Made by a program: the position numbers and the translations under genes. Under the pieces are notes generated by a model that worked only from the letters and a program-made list of their open reading frames with translations, did no database searches and had not been told where the DNA came from. A DNA stretch of 44,077 nt from Pseudomonadota bacterium. GTDB taxonomy: Bacteria; Pseudomonadota; Alphaproteobacteria; Rhizobiales; Rhizobiaceae. The DNA lies in NCBI GenBank assembly GCA_023399465.1, contig JAEWPB010000171.1, forward strand, positions 1 through 44,077. The letters run 5' to 3'. Position 1 is the stretch's first letter; every line of letters starts with the position of its first letter. Shown piece by piece: positions 1 through 8,535 of this stretch.

Positions 1-1240
1 CCGTGCGGTTGACCCAGGGCAGGGCGGTCAGCTCGGTCTCGCGCCGGAGCACGAGATCGGCCAGGGTCCGGCCCGCCAGATTGGAGCTCGAAACCCCGAG
101 GCCGACATAGCCGCCGGCCCAGCCGATGCCGGTCGAGCGGTCGAAGCCCGCTGTCGTGCACCAGTCGCGCGGCACGCCGAGCACACCGCACCAGGCGTGA
201 TCGATCCTGAGCTGGGCAGTCTGCGGAAGCAGACGCCGGAGGATCGCGCAGAGCTGGTCGATGGTCGCCTGCTGGGTCTGGCCGTTGACATCGGTTTTCG
301 AGCCGAAGCGGTAGGGAACGCCGCGACCGCCCATGGTGATGCGGCCTTCGCGGGTACGCTGGGCGTAACAATAGGCGTGCGCGGCATCGCCGAGAAGTTC
401 GTGGCCTTCCCAGCCGATCTCCTGCCACAGGGCGTCCGGCACCGGTTCGGTGACGATCTGGGCGCTGTTCAGCGGCAGCCAGGTGCGTTCATGGCCGGGC
501 AGGCCGGCGGAAAAACCTTCCGTTGCGCGAATGATCGCTGCAGCGCGCACGGTGCCGCGATCGGTCTCGACGCGACCCTTCTCGAAGCGTGTGACTGCGG
601 TACCCTCGAAGATCTTGACGCCGAGGCCTTCGACCACCCGGGCGAGGCCGCGCACCAGCTTGGCGGGCTGCACCCGCGCCATGTCGCGGATGACGAAGCC
701 GCCCTTGACGTTGGCGATGCGGATGCGTTTTGTCGCCTGTTCTGCGGTCAGCATTTCGATGCGTTCTGGCGGCATCTGCCAGTCGAGGTAGAACTGGTAT
801 TGCTCGCGTGCGCGGGCGAGCTGCGGCGCATTGGTGGCGACGGTGATGTCATCGACCCGCCGGATGTCGGCGTCGATCCCCTCTTCGCCAGCGACCCGGA
901 TGACCTCCTCGACCGTACCGGCCATGGCGCGTTGCATGTCGATAACCGCACCGCGGCTCGAGCTTTTGAGGTATTTTTCCCGCGACCAGCTGAAGCTGCC
1001 GGAAAGCCAGCCGCCATTGCGTCCCGATGCGCCGAAGCCGGCGAACTCCCGCTCGAGCACGACGATATCGAGGGAAGGATCGGCCTTCTTCAGGTAGTAG
1101 GCGGTCCACAGGCCGGTGAAGCCGGCGCCGATGATGCAGACATCGGCCTCCCTGTCGCCGGGAAGCGCCGGACGCTTTTCCGGGATGCCGCCGATGTCGG
1201 CGTACCAGAAAGAGATATTGCCATTGGTCTTGACGTTCAT
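1..1240 (-). CDS. FAD-dependent amine/amino-acid oxidoreductase (DAO family), 3' end missing
   Basis: Partial gene: the ATG is at 1240 and the reading frame runs open off the left edge (413 codons, no stop). The N-terminal half has a Rossmann FAD motif (GAGFTG, residues about 38-43) ending in an acidic residue (VVLERE), followed by the GASGRNGG signature of the DAO/DadA group. The short N-terminal extension before the FAD motif resembles gamma-glutamylputrescine oxidase (PuuB/OrdL) proteins. The family oxidises amines or amino acids with FAD and releases H2O2 or passes electrons on. The substrate is not visible here. A polyamine-type ABC importer lies a few genes to the right, so a polyamine-derived substrate is plausible but inferred. 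It is divergent from the qorB-like gene. Confidence 0.85.
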   Translation of the reverse strand, partial: MNVKTNGNISFWYADIGGIPEKRPALPGDREADVCIIGAGFTGLWTAYYLKKADPSLDIVVLEREFAGFGASGRNGGWLSGSFSWSREKYLKSSSRGAVIDMQRAMAGTVEEVIRVAGEEGIDADIRRVDDITVATNAPQLARAREQYQFYLDWQMPPERIEMLTAEQATKRIRIANVKGGFVIRDMARVQPAKLVRGLARVVEGLGVKIFEGTAVTRFEKGRVETDRGTVRAAAIIRATEGFSAGLPGHERTWLPLNSAQIVTEPVPDALWQEIGWEGHELLGDAAHAYCYAQRTREGRITMGGRGVPYRFGSKTDVNGQTQQATIDQLCAILRRLLPQTAQLRIDHAWCGVLGVPRDWCTTAGFDRSTGIGWAGGYVGLGVSSSNLAGRTLADLVLRRETELTALPWVNRT

Positions 1241-1420
1241 GGAGGCTCTCTGTTCAGGGCAGCGTCACGTCGGCGCTGGCATCGGCGGGAAAGGATTCTG
1301 GCGGTGGCGTCCGTACACTCGACCGGCAATCTCCATAGGTCTTTTCGTATGAAGCGACCTTCCGATTTGCAACTGGGAATTTCAAGAGCGAAGCGCAACT
1401 GTTTTGCACTGAACGGCAGT

Positions 1421-1436
1421 CCGCGAATGTTCGCGG
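1421..1436. promoter_or_regulatory. Palindrome in the divergent oxidoreductase/qorB-like promoter region
   Basis: The 275-base divergent region (1241-1515) contains CCGCGAATGTTCGCGG: 7-base arms, CCGCGAA and TTCGCGG, around a 2-base centre. Its position, about 80 bases before the qorB-like start, suits an operator. No regulator gene is adjacent, so the cognate protein is unknown. No convincing -35/-10 pair was recognised in this stretch. Confidence 0.3.
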
Positions 1437-1515
1437 GACATCGGGAGCCACGTTCAAGGCCCATTGTTCCGATAGGATCTCGTTTCGGCAATACACCCCC
1501 CACAAGGAGGCTCCC

Positions 1516-2361
1516 ATGTCTATCGCCGTTACGGGTGCCACCGGCCATCTCGGCCGTCTGGTGATTGCGAAACTGAAGGAAAAGCTCCCGGCGTCCGATA
1601 TCGTCGCGCTGGTCCGCTCGCCCGACAAGGCAGCCGATCTCGGGGTCAACGCGCGTCAGGCCGACTACACCAGGCCCGACACTCTCGATGCCGCATTGAA
1701 GGGTGTGGACACGTTGCTGCTGATCTCCTCGAACGAGGTCGGCCAGCGTGCGGCCCAGCACAGGAACGTCATCGCGGCGGCCAGGAAGGCGGGCGTCAAG
1801 CGTGTGATCTACACCAGCCTGCTGCGGGCCGACACATCGCCGCTCAGCCTTGCCGAAGAACACCGGCAGACCGAAGCCGACATCAAGGCCTCGGGCCTGG
1901 GCTACACCATCCTGCGCAATGGCTGGTACAGCGAGAACTACACCGGTTCGGTCAAGTCCGCCGTCGCGGACGGCGCCTATATCGGCAGCGCCGGCGAGGG
2001 CAGGATTTCGTCGGCCGCGCGTGCCGACTATGCCGAGGCGGCGGTGGCCGTCCTGACGGGCGCGGGCCAGGAGGGCAAGGTCTACGAACTCGCGGGCGAC
2101 AATGCCTATACGCTGGCCGAACTCGCCGCCGAGATTTCCAGGCAGACCGGCAAGGACATCCCTTACAAGAACATGCCGGAAGCCGACTATGCCGCCGCAC
2201 TGGTCGGCTTCGGCCTGCCGCGCGACCTTGCCGCCGCAATTGCCGGATGGGATGCCTCTGCCGCCAGGGGAGCGCTTTTCGACGATGGTAGGCAGCTTTC
2301 CGCCCTGATCGGCCGGCCCACCACCCCGATAAGCGACAGCGTCAAGGCGGCGCTGGCCTGA
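1516..2361 (+). CDS. NmrA-family NAD(P)H:quinone oxidoreductase (QorB/YtfG-like)
   Basis: 281 residues, atypical short-chain dehydrogenase. The N-terminus has the NAD(P)-binding glycine motif VTGATGHLGRLV (residues about 5-16), then an NmrA/YtfG-like body with ISSNEVGQR and the YTSLLRADTSPLSLAEEH segment typical of QOR2 proteins, which reduce quinones with NADPH. A good ribosome site (AAGGAGG) lies about 5 bases before the ATG at 1516. It ends 11 bases before the convergent GNAT gene. The family assignment is firm. The physiological substrate is inferred only from E. coli QOR2. Confidence 0.85.
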   Translation: MSIAVTGATGHLGRLVIAKLKEKLPASDIVALVRSPDKAADLGVNARQADYTRPDTLDAALKGVDTLLLISSNEVGQRAAQHRNVIAAARKAGVKRVIYTSLLRADTSPLSLAEEHRQTEADIKASGLGYTILRNGWYSENYTGSVKSAVADGAYIGSAGEGRISSAARADYAEAAVAVLTGAGQEGKVYELAGDNAYTLAELAAEISRQTGKDIPYKNMPEADYAAALVGFGLPRDLAAAIAGWDASAARGALFDDGRQLSALIGRPTTPISDSVKAALA

Positions 2362-2372
2362 ACCGCGGCGGG

Positions 2373-3224
2373 TCAGCCAAGCTCCAGCGTGGTCACCGCG
2401 AAGACGCCGCTGCCGTCGATCTGAGGTGCGGTTCCACGATACATCCGCGCGGTGGTGAAGCCGCGCTGCATGCCGGCGGCTTCCAGCAAGGCGGTGAAGG
2501 ACGACTGCGTCTCCGGGACGTCGAGATGGACCGTTTCGGCTCCGCAGGTTTCGGTCAGGGATACGAGCAGTGCCGTGGCCCCTTCGATGTCGACGGCGAA
2601 GAGAGGGCCGATCTTGTATCCCTCTCCGCAGCGCCGGGCGACGCCGTAGCCGCAGATCTCGCCGCCGCGCGTGAGGATGCGCGTGGTGCGGGAAGGCTCC
2701 AGCCATTTCGCCAGGAAAGCCCGGCGTGGCGCGGGGAAGAAACGGCGATCGAAGGCTTCGAGCGGGGCCGCCAGTTCCAGACTCATCGGGACGATCTCGC
2801 CGCCCTCCTGTGGTTTGGCTGCCAGCACCGGGGCGCCGCTCCAGCGATGCGTGGTGTAGACCGGCTGGAAGCCCATCCTGCCATAGTTGGCCTGTTGCTC
2901 AGGCACGCCGTCGAGACCGATGGTGCGGTCGCCGAGATAGGCCATGCCGGCGTCCCAGACGGCTCGGCCATAGCCCTTGCCGCGGGCATCGGGGCGGCAG
3001 ATATAGAGGCCGATGAAGCCGAAGTCGCTTCCATAGGCGACGGCCGAAATCCCGGCCACCATGCGGTCGTCGACGAAGGCGCCGATGAAGCCCTCGGGGT
3101 CGGCGGCGTAGAGTGCCGGCGCGTCTTCGAGCCCCGGGTTCCAGCCTTCGGTCGCAGCCCAGCCGACCAGTTCGGTTGCTTCGGCAAGGGTGAGTGTGCG
3201 TAAGATCGGGTCCGGGTTCGTCAT
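2373..3224 (-). CDS. Two-domain GNAT N-acetyltransferase
   Basis: 283 residues. An N-terminal GNAT fold (about residues 8-135) shows the acetyl-CoA loop in CRPDARGKGYGRAVWDAGMAYL and the late GNAT strand NYGRMGFQPVY. A second, weaker GNAT-like half (about 145-275) matches the Acetyltransf_18 arrangement seen in YitH-like proteins. The start ATG overlaps the racemase stop by four bases (ATGA at 3221-3224), so it is translationally coupled as the last gene of the leftward ABC/racemase operon. The acyl acceptor is unknown. Operon context suggests a small amine or amino-acid derivative brought in by the importer. Confidence 0.85.
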   Translation of the reverse strand: MTNPDPILRTLTLAEATELVGWAATEGWNPGLEDAPALYAADPEGFIGAFVDDRMVAGISAVAYGSDFGFIGLYICRPDARGKGYGRAVWDAGMAYLGDRTIGLDGVPEQQANYGRMGFQPVYTTHRWSGAPVLAAKPQEGGEIVPMSLELAAPLEAFDRRFFPAPRRAFLAKWLEPSRTTRILTRGGEICGYGVARRCGEGYKIGPLFAVDIEGATALLVSLTETCGAETVHLDVPETQSSFTALLEAAGMQRGFTTARMYRGTAPQIDGSGVFAVTTLELG

Positions 3225-3967
3225 CTGGTCAGCATCGCCTGTGGTGCGAAAGATTCAAGCGCGCCGCGATAGGTTTTTGCGACGGGCGTGGCATAGGGGC
3301 CGCGCTTGGCGGTGCTGAGCCCGAGCCCGACGAGGGCTTCGGCCTGCTTGACCGCGGCTGCGACCCCATCGACGACGGGCACGCCGAATTCCTGCCGGAG
3401 GGTGGCGGCGAGATCGGCCATGCCGGCGCAACCGAGCACGATCGCTTCCGCCCGGTCTTCGCCGAGTGCGGCGGCGATCTCGGCGCGCAGTCGGTCGCGG
3501 GCGTTGGAATTCGGGTCTTCAAGGGAAAGCACGGGGATGTCGGCGGCGCGCACCTTGCAGCGCGCGCCCATGCCGTAGCGATGGACGAGGTCCTCGATCG
3601 GCAGCCGCGAGCGCTCCATCGTGGTGACGATCGTGAAGCGGCGGGCGATGAAGGAGGTGGCGGCGACGGCAGCCTCGCAGATGCCGAGAACCGGGATTGC
3701 CGCAAGCGCCCGGCAGGCATCGAGGCCGGTGTCGTCGAAACAGGCGATGATGGCGGCGTCGGCGCCATCGCGTTCAGCCCGGGCAAGTTCGGCAAGCAGG
3801 CCGGGGACCGCCAGCGCCTCGTCATAATAGCCTTCGATCGAAGCCGGGCCGGAAGCGGAGGTGATCGCGACGATCTCGGTGCCCGCGTTGGCCACGCGGT
3901 TCGCGGCGTCGGCGATCGTCGCGGTCATGGAGGCGGTGGTGTTGGGGTTGATGATGGCGATGCGCAT
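3221..3967 (-). CDS. Asp/Glu/hydantoin racemase family protein
   Basis: 248 residues, cofactor-independent racemase fold. Both catalytic-cysteine regions are visible: IIACFDDTGLDACR in the N-terminal half and IVLGCAGMADL in the C-terminal half. The start MRIAIINPNTTASMT is the typical opening of hydantoin racemase (HyuE-like) proteins, as distinct from glutamate racemase. Ribosome site AAGGA sits about 10 bases before the ATG. It lies 13 bases downstream of the permease and overlaps the GNAT gene. The family racemises 5-substituted hydantoins or decomposes related compounds (allantoin, maleate). No hydantoinase or carbamoylase is in the window, so the substrate is open. Confidence 0.85.
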   Translation of the reverse strand: MRIAIINPNTTASMTATIADAANRVANAGTEIVAITSASGPASIEGYYDEALAVPGLLAELARAERDGADAAIIACFDDTGLDACRALAAIPVLGICEAAVAATSFIARRFTIVTTMERSRLPIEDLVHRYGMGARCKVRAADIPVLSLEDPNSNARDRLRAEIAAALGEDRAEAIVLGCAGMADLAATLRQEFGVPVVDGVAAAVKQAEALVGLGLSTAKRGPYATPVAKTYRGALESFAPQAMLTR

Positions 3968-3980
3968 TCTGGGAATGTCC

Positions 3981-4799
3981 TTAGGCCCGGGCGCGGCGTC
4001 GGTTGAGGTAGAGGATGGTGCCGACCGTGCCGCCGATAACGAGGAAGGAGAACAGCGTCGTCACCGTGCCCAGCGCGTAGAGCACCGGCGTCGTGACGTT
4101 GGTGGTCATGCCGTAGATCTCGAGCGGCAAGGTGTTGTAGGTGCCCGATGTCATCAGGGTACGGGCGAATTCGTCATAGGAGAGCGAGAAGCCGAACAGG
4201 CCGACGCCGATCAGGCTGGGGGCGATCATCGGCAGCACGACATGCCGGAAGGTTTGCCACGAACTGGCGCCGAGGTCGCGCGCGGCCTCCTCATAGGCGG
4301 GCGAGAAGCGGTTGAAGACGGCGAACATGATGAGCACGCCGAAGGGCAGCGTCCATGTGAGGTGCGCGCCGAAGCCGGAACTGTACCAGGCGGGCTGTAG
4401 GCCGAGCTGCTGGAACAGCACGCCGATGCCGAGCGAGATGATGATCGACGGTACGACCAGGCTTGCGACCGCGAGGTAGAAGAGTGGCGTGGCGCCGACG
4501 AACCGGCGGCGGAAGGCAAGGCCCGCGAGCAGCGACACAAGCACGGTGACGGTCATCACCATCAGACCCAGCGCTAGCGAGCGGCGGAAGCTGCCGCCGA
4601 AATCACCGACCGCCTGTTTTTCCAGGAGATTGCCGAACCAGTGCACCGACATCCCGTTCAGCGGGAAGGTCAGGCCGCCATCCGGCCCCTGGAAGGAAAG
4701 GATCACGATGGCCGAAAGCGGGCCATAGAGGAACAGCACGAACAGCGTGAAGAAGATCGCCAGGACGTAGAATTCGCGGCTGCGGGGTTCGCGATGCAT
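3981..4799 (-). CDS. ABC importer permease, PotC-like (polyamine family)
   Basis: 272 residues with six predicted membrane helices. The EAA loop that contacts the ATPase reads EEAARDLGASSWQTFRHVVLPMI. The family is the inner-membrane permease of spermidine/putrescine-type importers (PotC/PotI). It is the second permease of the operon, 3 bases after the first, which indicates tight coupling. With the 303-residue permease it would form a heterodimer. Substrate is not readable from the sequence. Confidence 0.9.
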   Translation of the reverse strand: MHREPRSREFYVLAIFFTLFVLFLYGPLSAIVILSFQGPDGGLTFPLNGMSVHWFGNLLEKQAVGDFGGSFRRSLALGLMVMTVTVLVSLLAGLAFRRRFVGATPLFYLAVASLVVPSIIISLGIGVLFQQLGLQPAWYSSGFGAHLTWTLPFGVLIMFAVFNRFSPAYEEAARDLGASSWQTFRHVVLPMIAPSLIGVGLFGFSLSYDEFARTLMTSGTYNTLPLEIYGMTTNVTTPVLYALGTVTTLFSFLVIGGTVGTILYLNRRRARA

Positions 4800-4802
4800 G
4801 GT

Positions 4803-5714
4803 TCAGAGCTCCTTGCGGATGTCGACGATGCGGAGGATCCCCGCCACCATCATGAGAACCAGGATGAGCAGGATCACGGCGTTGGCGGCTGCCGCCGGAT
4901 ATTGCAGCAGCGACATCTGGTTCTTCATCATCAGCGCCACCGAGGCGCTCTGCCCGCCCGACATCACCTGCACGGTGGAAAAATCGGCCATGACGAGGGT
5001 GACGACGAAGATCGTGCCGATCGCCATGCCGGGCTTGGCCAGCGGAAGGATGACGTTGGTCAGCACCTGCCAGCTCGAGGCACCGGCGTCGCGGGCTGCT
5101 TCCATCAGGGACCGGTCGATCCGCATCAGCGTGTTGAAGATCGGCGTCACCATGAACAGGGTGTAGAGGTGCACCATGGCGAGGACGACGGCGAAATCGG
5201 AGTAAAGCAGCCATTCGACGGGGGCGGAAACGATGCCGGCCTCGACGAGGGCGGAGTTGACGAGGCCGTTGCGTCCGAGCACCGGGATCCACGAGATCAT
5301 GCGGATGATGTTGGAGGTGAGAAACGGTACCGTGCAGATGAGGAACAGCACGGTCTGCATGGCCGAGGTGCGTACATGGAAGGCGAGGAAATAGGCCACC
5401 CAGAAACCGACGAAGAGAGTGATCGCCCAGACCATGGCGGCGAATTTCAGAGTGTTCAGATAGGTCTTCCAGGTCACCCACGACCCGAGCGTCTCGGCGT
5501 AGTTGAAGGTGATGAAATCCGGATACATCGACGCGAAGTCGTAGTCCCAGAAACTGACCACCGCAATCATCAGCAGCGGCAGCAGCAGGAAGCAGCCGAG
5601 GATCAGGAACAGGGGAAATGCCTGGAGATAGGAGGCGAAGACGGTGATCCGGCCGCCGGGATTCCGGGCGCGCACCGTGGCGGTGATCGCTGCTGGTTCT
5701 GTCACTGCGGCCAT
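4803..5714 (-). CDS. ABC importer permease, PotB-like (polyamine family)
   Basis: 303 residues, six to seven predicted helices with a long N-terminal first helix. The EAA loop is MEAARDAGASSWQVLTNVILPLA. It is the PotB/PotH-type partner of the next permease. A good ribosome site (AAGGA) precedes the ATG at 5714. The 155-base gap to the binding-protein gene holds a GC stem-loop. Same leftward operon. Confidence 0.9.
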   Translation of the reverse strand: MAAVTEPAAITATVRARNPGGRITVFASYLQAFPLFLILGCFLLLPLLMIAVVSFWDYDFASMYPDFITFNYAETLGSWVTWKTYLNTLKFAAMVWAITLFVGFWVAYFLAFHVRTSAMQTVLFLICTVPFLTSNIIRMISWIPVLGRNGLVNSALVEAGIVSAPVEWLLYSDFAVVLAMVHLYTLFMVTPIFNTLMRIDRSLMEAARDAGASSWQVLTNVILPLAKPGMAIGTIFVVTLVMADFSTVQVMSGGQSASVALMMKNQMSLLQYPAAAANAVILLILVLMMVAGILRIVDIRKEL

Positions 5715-5814
5715 GGCTCTTTCCTTGCTTTGCGGGGCAACGTGGGCTCCCCATGCGACTGCCGGCCATCACGCTCCCGGAGGGATTTCAGATGTGCCGT
5801 GCCGCAGGCTAGAG

Positions 5815-5837
5815 CTCTCCCCCCGGGGAGGGGAGAG
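5815..5837. repeat. GC-rich stem-loop between binding-protein and permease genes
   Basis: CTCTCCCC (5815-5822) pairs with GGGGAGAG (5830-5837) around a 7-base loop. It lies just after the binding-protein stop and before the permease gene. No T tract follows. Such a stem in this position often protects the upstream mRNA, giving more binding protein than permease, or is a copy of a small intergenic repeat. Both readings are inference. Confidence 0.4.
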
Positions 5838-5869
5838 AGTGATGCGTGGGGACTGCCGCCCCTCGGACC

Positions 5870-7159
5870 TCAGGCGGCAATGAACTCGTTCCAGCGCTTG
5901 ACCATGTAGCGGTCCTCGTCCATCACCGAGTTCCAGCAGGCGACCTGGCCCATGCGTTCTTCGAACGAACCGCCGTCGCGGACCGCACCGGCCTTCTCCA
6001 TGACCTTGCCTTCCGGCGACAGGATGTCGCCCTGAGCCGGCTTGCCCTCGATCCAGTAGCCCCATTCGTCGGCCGACATGAAGTCCTTGGCAGTGTCCAT
6101 GCAGGCGGAGTAGTAGCCCTGGCGGTTGAGGTAGCCACCGACCCAGCCGGAGGTGTACCAGTTGATGTATTCGTAGGCGGCGTCGAGTTGCGCACCCGAA
6201 AGATGTGCCGCCAGGCCGAGGCCGCCGCCCCACGAGCGGTAACCTTCCTTGAGCGGCTGGTACTTGCAGGCGATACCCTTGGAGCGCACGGCGGCGACGG
6301 CCGGCGACCACATCGACTGGATCACGACTTCGCCTGACGCCATCAGGTTGACGGACTCGTCGAAGGACTTCCAGAAGGCGCGGAACTGGCCGGCCTGCTT
6401 CGCCTCGATCAGGAATTCGATCGTCTTGTCGATCTCCTCCTGGGTCATGTTGCCCTTGTCGGCATAGGTGAGCTTGCCCATGGCTTCCATGATCATCGCC
6501 GCGTCCATGATGCCGATCGACGGGATGTTGAGGATCGAGGTCTTGCCCTTGAAGGCGGGATCCATGATGTCGGCCCAGGTGGTGATCTCGCGGCCGACCA
6601 GGTCAGGGCGAATGCCGAGCGTATCGGCATTGTAGATCGTCGGCATCATGGTGAAGAACTCGGTCTCGCCTGCTGCGAAGGTCTTGGCGTCCTTGCTTTC
6701 GACGAAGCCGACCGTGTGTGGCGCCGTGCCCTGGGCGATCACGCTGTCCGGCGTGAGCTTTCCGGTTTTGAACAGCGGCACGACCTTGTCGTAGTATTTC
6801 AGGCGCTTGGTTTCCATCGGCTGGATCACGCCGGTCGGGAAGACCTTCTTGAGGATCCAGTACTCGACATCGGCGATGTCGTAGGAATTCGGCTGGGTGA
6901 CGGCGCGCTGGGCGGCGGCGTCGGAGTCGGTCGCGGTCATTTCGAGCGTGATGCCGAGGTCCGCCTTGCACTTCTCGGCGATGGCGTTGATGTTCGAGAC
7001 GCCGGTGCCGAACTGGCGCAGCGTGATCGGGTTCTGCGCCCAGATCGTCGGAAAGCCGGTGATGGCTCCGGAACCGGCTGCGAGGCCGGCCGCCGCCGAA
7101 GCGGTCTTCAGGAGATTGCGGCGCGTGATGCCGCTCTTCTGCGATGCATTTTCCGTCAT
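5870..7159 (-). CDS. ABC importer periplasmic binding protein, polyamine family, Tat-exported
   Basis: 429 residues. The N-terminus has a twin-arginine signal (ITRRNLLKTASAAAGLAAG) ending near WAQNP, then a PotD/PotF-type (SBP_bac) fold. The two-lobed body includes motifs such as GGGLGLAAHLSGAQLDAAYEYINW near the C-terminus. AGGAG precedes the ATG at 7159. It is the second gene of the operon, between the ATPase and the permeases. It should capture the substrate in the periplasm. The length is longer than PotD (about 350), closer to the branch often annotated as extracellular solute-binding family 1. Ligand unknown. Confidence 0.9.
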   Translation of the reverse strand: MTENASQKSGITRRNLLKTASAAAGLAAGSGAITGFPTIWAQNPITLRQFGTGVSNINAIAEKCKADLGITLEMTATDSDAAAQRAVTQPNSYDIADVEYWILKKVFPTGVIQPMETKRLKYYDKVVPLFKTGKLTPDSVIAQGTAPHTVGFVESKDAKTFAAGETEFFTMMPTIYNADTLGIRPDLVGREITTWADIMDPAFKGKTSILNIPSIGIMDAAMIMEAMGKLTYADKGNMTQEEIDKTIEFLIEAKQAGQFRAFWKSFDESVNLMASGEVVIQSMWSPAVAAVRSKGIACKYQPLKEGYRSWGGGLGLAAHLSGAQLDAAYEYINWYTSGWVGGYLNRQGYYSACMDTAKDFMSADEWGYWIEGKPAQGDILSPEGKVMEKAGAVRDGGSFEERMGQVACWNSVMDEDRYMVKRWNEFIAA

Positions 7160-7201
7160 TAGCTGTTCTCCTTCATTGTGGTTGTCATTGTTCGATCTGG
7201 T

Positions 7202-8290
7202 CTAGTTCTCGATGCGCCCGAGCACGATTGAGTCCGCCGGCTCCCAGGACAGCGGCACGGCATCCCCGATCCTGATCGTGCGTTCGAAAAAGGCGGTGTC
7301 GTCGAGGATCACGGTGAAATCTTCGACACCGGCGCCATCGACGGTGAGCTTCACCGTCGAGCCGCGGTATTCGATGTTCGAGACGATGCCGTTGAAGCCG
7401 AGTCCCGGCACCTGCGACGGGGCGAGGCGGACGTGGTCGGTGCGGACCGCGATGTCGACCGGAGCGCCGGCCTCTTGCGTCGGCCCTTGCGCGATGAACC
7501 GTTCGCCGCTGGCGACCTCAAGCGTCACGACACCGTCGGCGCTTGCGAGCGCTCTGCCGGAAACGACATTGTGGTCACCCATGAAGCGGGCGACGAAGGC
7601 CGTTGCCGGGCGTTCGAATACCGTGCGCGGCGCCGCGGCCTGCTCGATCCGGCCGTCGTTCATGACGACGATCAGGTCGGCCAGCGCCATCGCCTCTTCC
7701 TGGCTGTGGGTGACGTGGACGAAGGTGATGCCGAGCGAGGTCTGCAGCCGCTTCAGTTCCGCACGCATGCGGATCTTCAGGAAGGGGTCGAGCGCGGAGA
7801 GCGGCTCGTCGAGGAGCAGCGCCTCGGGATCGGTGATGAGTGCGCGGGCGAGCGCCACGCGTTGCTGCTGGCCGCCGGAGAGCTGGGCAGGCCGGCGGGT
7901 GGCATAGGCCTCGAGCTGCATCAGCCGCAGCATGTCGAGCGCCTTGCGCCGGCGTTCGTCCTTGTCGATGCCTTTCATCTTCAAGCTGAAGGCGACGTTG
8001 TCGACGAGATCGAGATGGGGAAACAGCGCATAGGACTGGAACATCATCGCCGTGCCGCGCCGGGCCGGGGGCAGGTCGGTGACCACGGTGTTGCCGAGGC
8101 GAATATCGCCGCTGGTGATGCTCTCATGTCCGGCAATCATGCGTAGCGTCGAGGTCTTGCCGCATCCGGATGGTCCGAGCAGGCAGCAATAGCTTCCGGC
8201 CGGGATCTTGAGGCTGATCGAATGCACTGCGGTCGACTGCCCGTAGACCTTCGAGACGGAGGCGATGTCGATTTCTGCGGCTTTTGTCAC
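7202..8290 (-). CDS. ABC importer ATPase, PotA-like
   Basis: About 362 residues. It contains Walker A GPSGCGKTS, signature LSGGQQQRVALARAL, Walker B ALLLDEP and the H-loop HVTHSQEEA, followed by a TOBE-type C-terminal regulatory domain. It powers uptake through the two permeases downstream. GTG at 8290 is preferred because GGGGAG sits at ideal spacing before it. An ATG at 8305 and a TTG at 8317 are upstream in frame but have poor ribosome sites. It is the first gene of the leftward operon, divergent from the GntR regulator. Confidence 0.88.
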   Translation of the reverse strand: MTKAAEIDIASVSKVYGQSTAVHSISLKIPAGSYCCLLGPSGCGKTSTLRMIAGHESITSGDIRLGNTVVTDLPPARRGTAMMFQSYALFPHLDLVDNVAFSLKMKGIDKDERRRKALDMLRLMQLEAYATRRPAQLSGGQQQRVALARALITDPEALLLDEPLSALDPFLKIRMRAELKRLQTSLGITFVHVTHSQEEAMALADLIVVMNDGRIEQAAAPRTVFERPATAFVARFMGDHNVVSGRALASADGVVTLEVASGERFIAQGPTQEAGAPVDIAVRTDHVRLAPSQVPGLGFNGIVSNIEYRGSTVKLTVDGAGVEDFTVILDDTAFFERTIRIGDAVPLSWEPADSIVLGRIEN

Positions 8291-8345
8291 GCGGCGGCTC
8301 CCCATTGTCGAAAGCAATGATGCAGGAGCCGTGCCAGTTCAGCCG

Positions 8346-8375
8346 GGTTGCAACCAAGGCGTTGGAATTGCAACC
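8346..8375. promoter_or_regulatory. Paired TTGCAACC repeats before the ABC operon
   Basis: TTGCAACC occurs at 8348-8355 and again at 8368-8375, exactly 20 bases (about two helical turns) apart. The first copy is the right part of the perfect palindrome GGTTGCAACC (8346-8355). They lie just upstream of the ATPase gene, in the divergent control region. The geometry suits a dimer binding one face of the DNA. The protein is unknown; the neighbouring GntR regulator is the obvious candidate. Confidence 0.35.
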
Positions 8376-8461
8376 GAATTATTTTCGCTGCCGTTTGTTT
8401 GTGCTGCGCTGCAGCAATGAATGCACAAAAAAGAGCGCTTTGCGATCAATTAGACATCGTT

Positions 8462-8473
8462 ATTGTATGCAAT
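8462..8473. promoter_or_regulatory. Candidate GntR/FCD operator
   Basis: ATTGTATGCAAT has arms ATTG and CAAT around TATG. It closely resembles the ATTGTATACAAT-type sites known for many FadR/FCD-subfamily GntR proteins. It is nested in a wider inverted repeat, AGACAT...ATGTCT, and lies about 60 bases before the regulator's start. Autoregulation and control of the divergent operon are inferred. Confidence 0.45.
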
Positions 8474-8535
8474 GTCTTTCGAAATTTCGCGTCGTCGCAT
8501 ATTCCCTCCGGCGGCGGCCCGGAGTAGAAGGGATC

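Noticed and set aside
8284..8535. N-terminal extension of the GntR regulator
   Set aside because: It would cross the divergent promoter and operator-like sequences and adds basic, Cys-rich residues foreign to the family.
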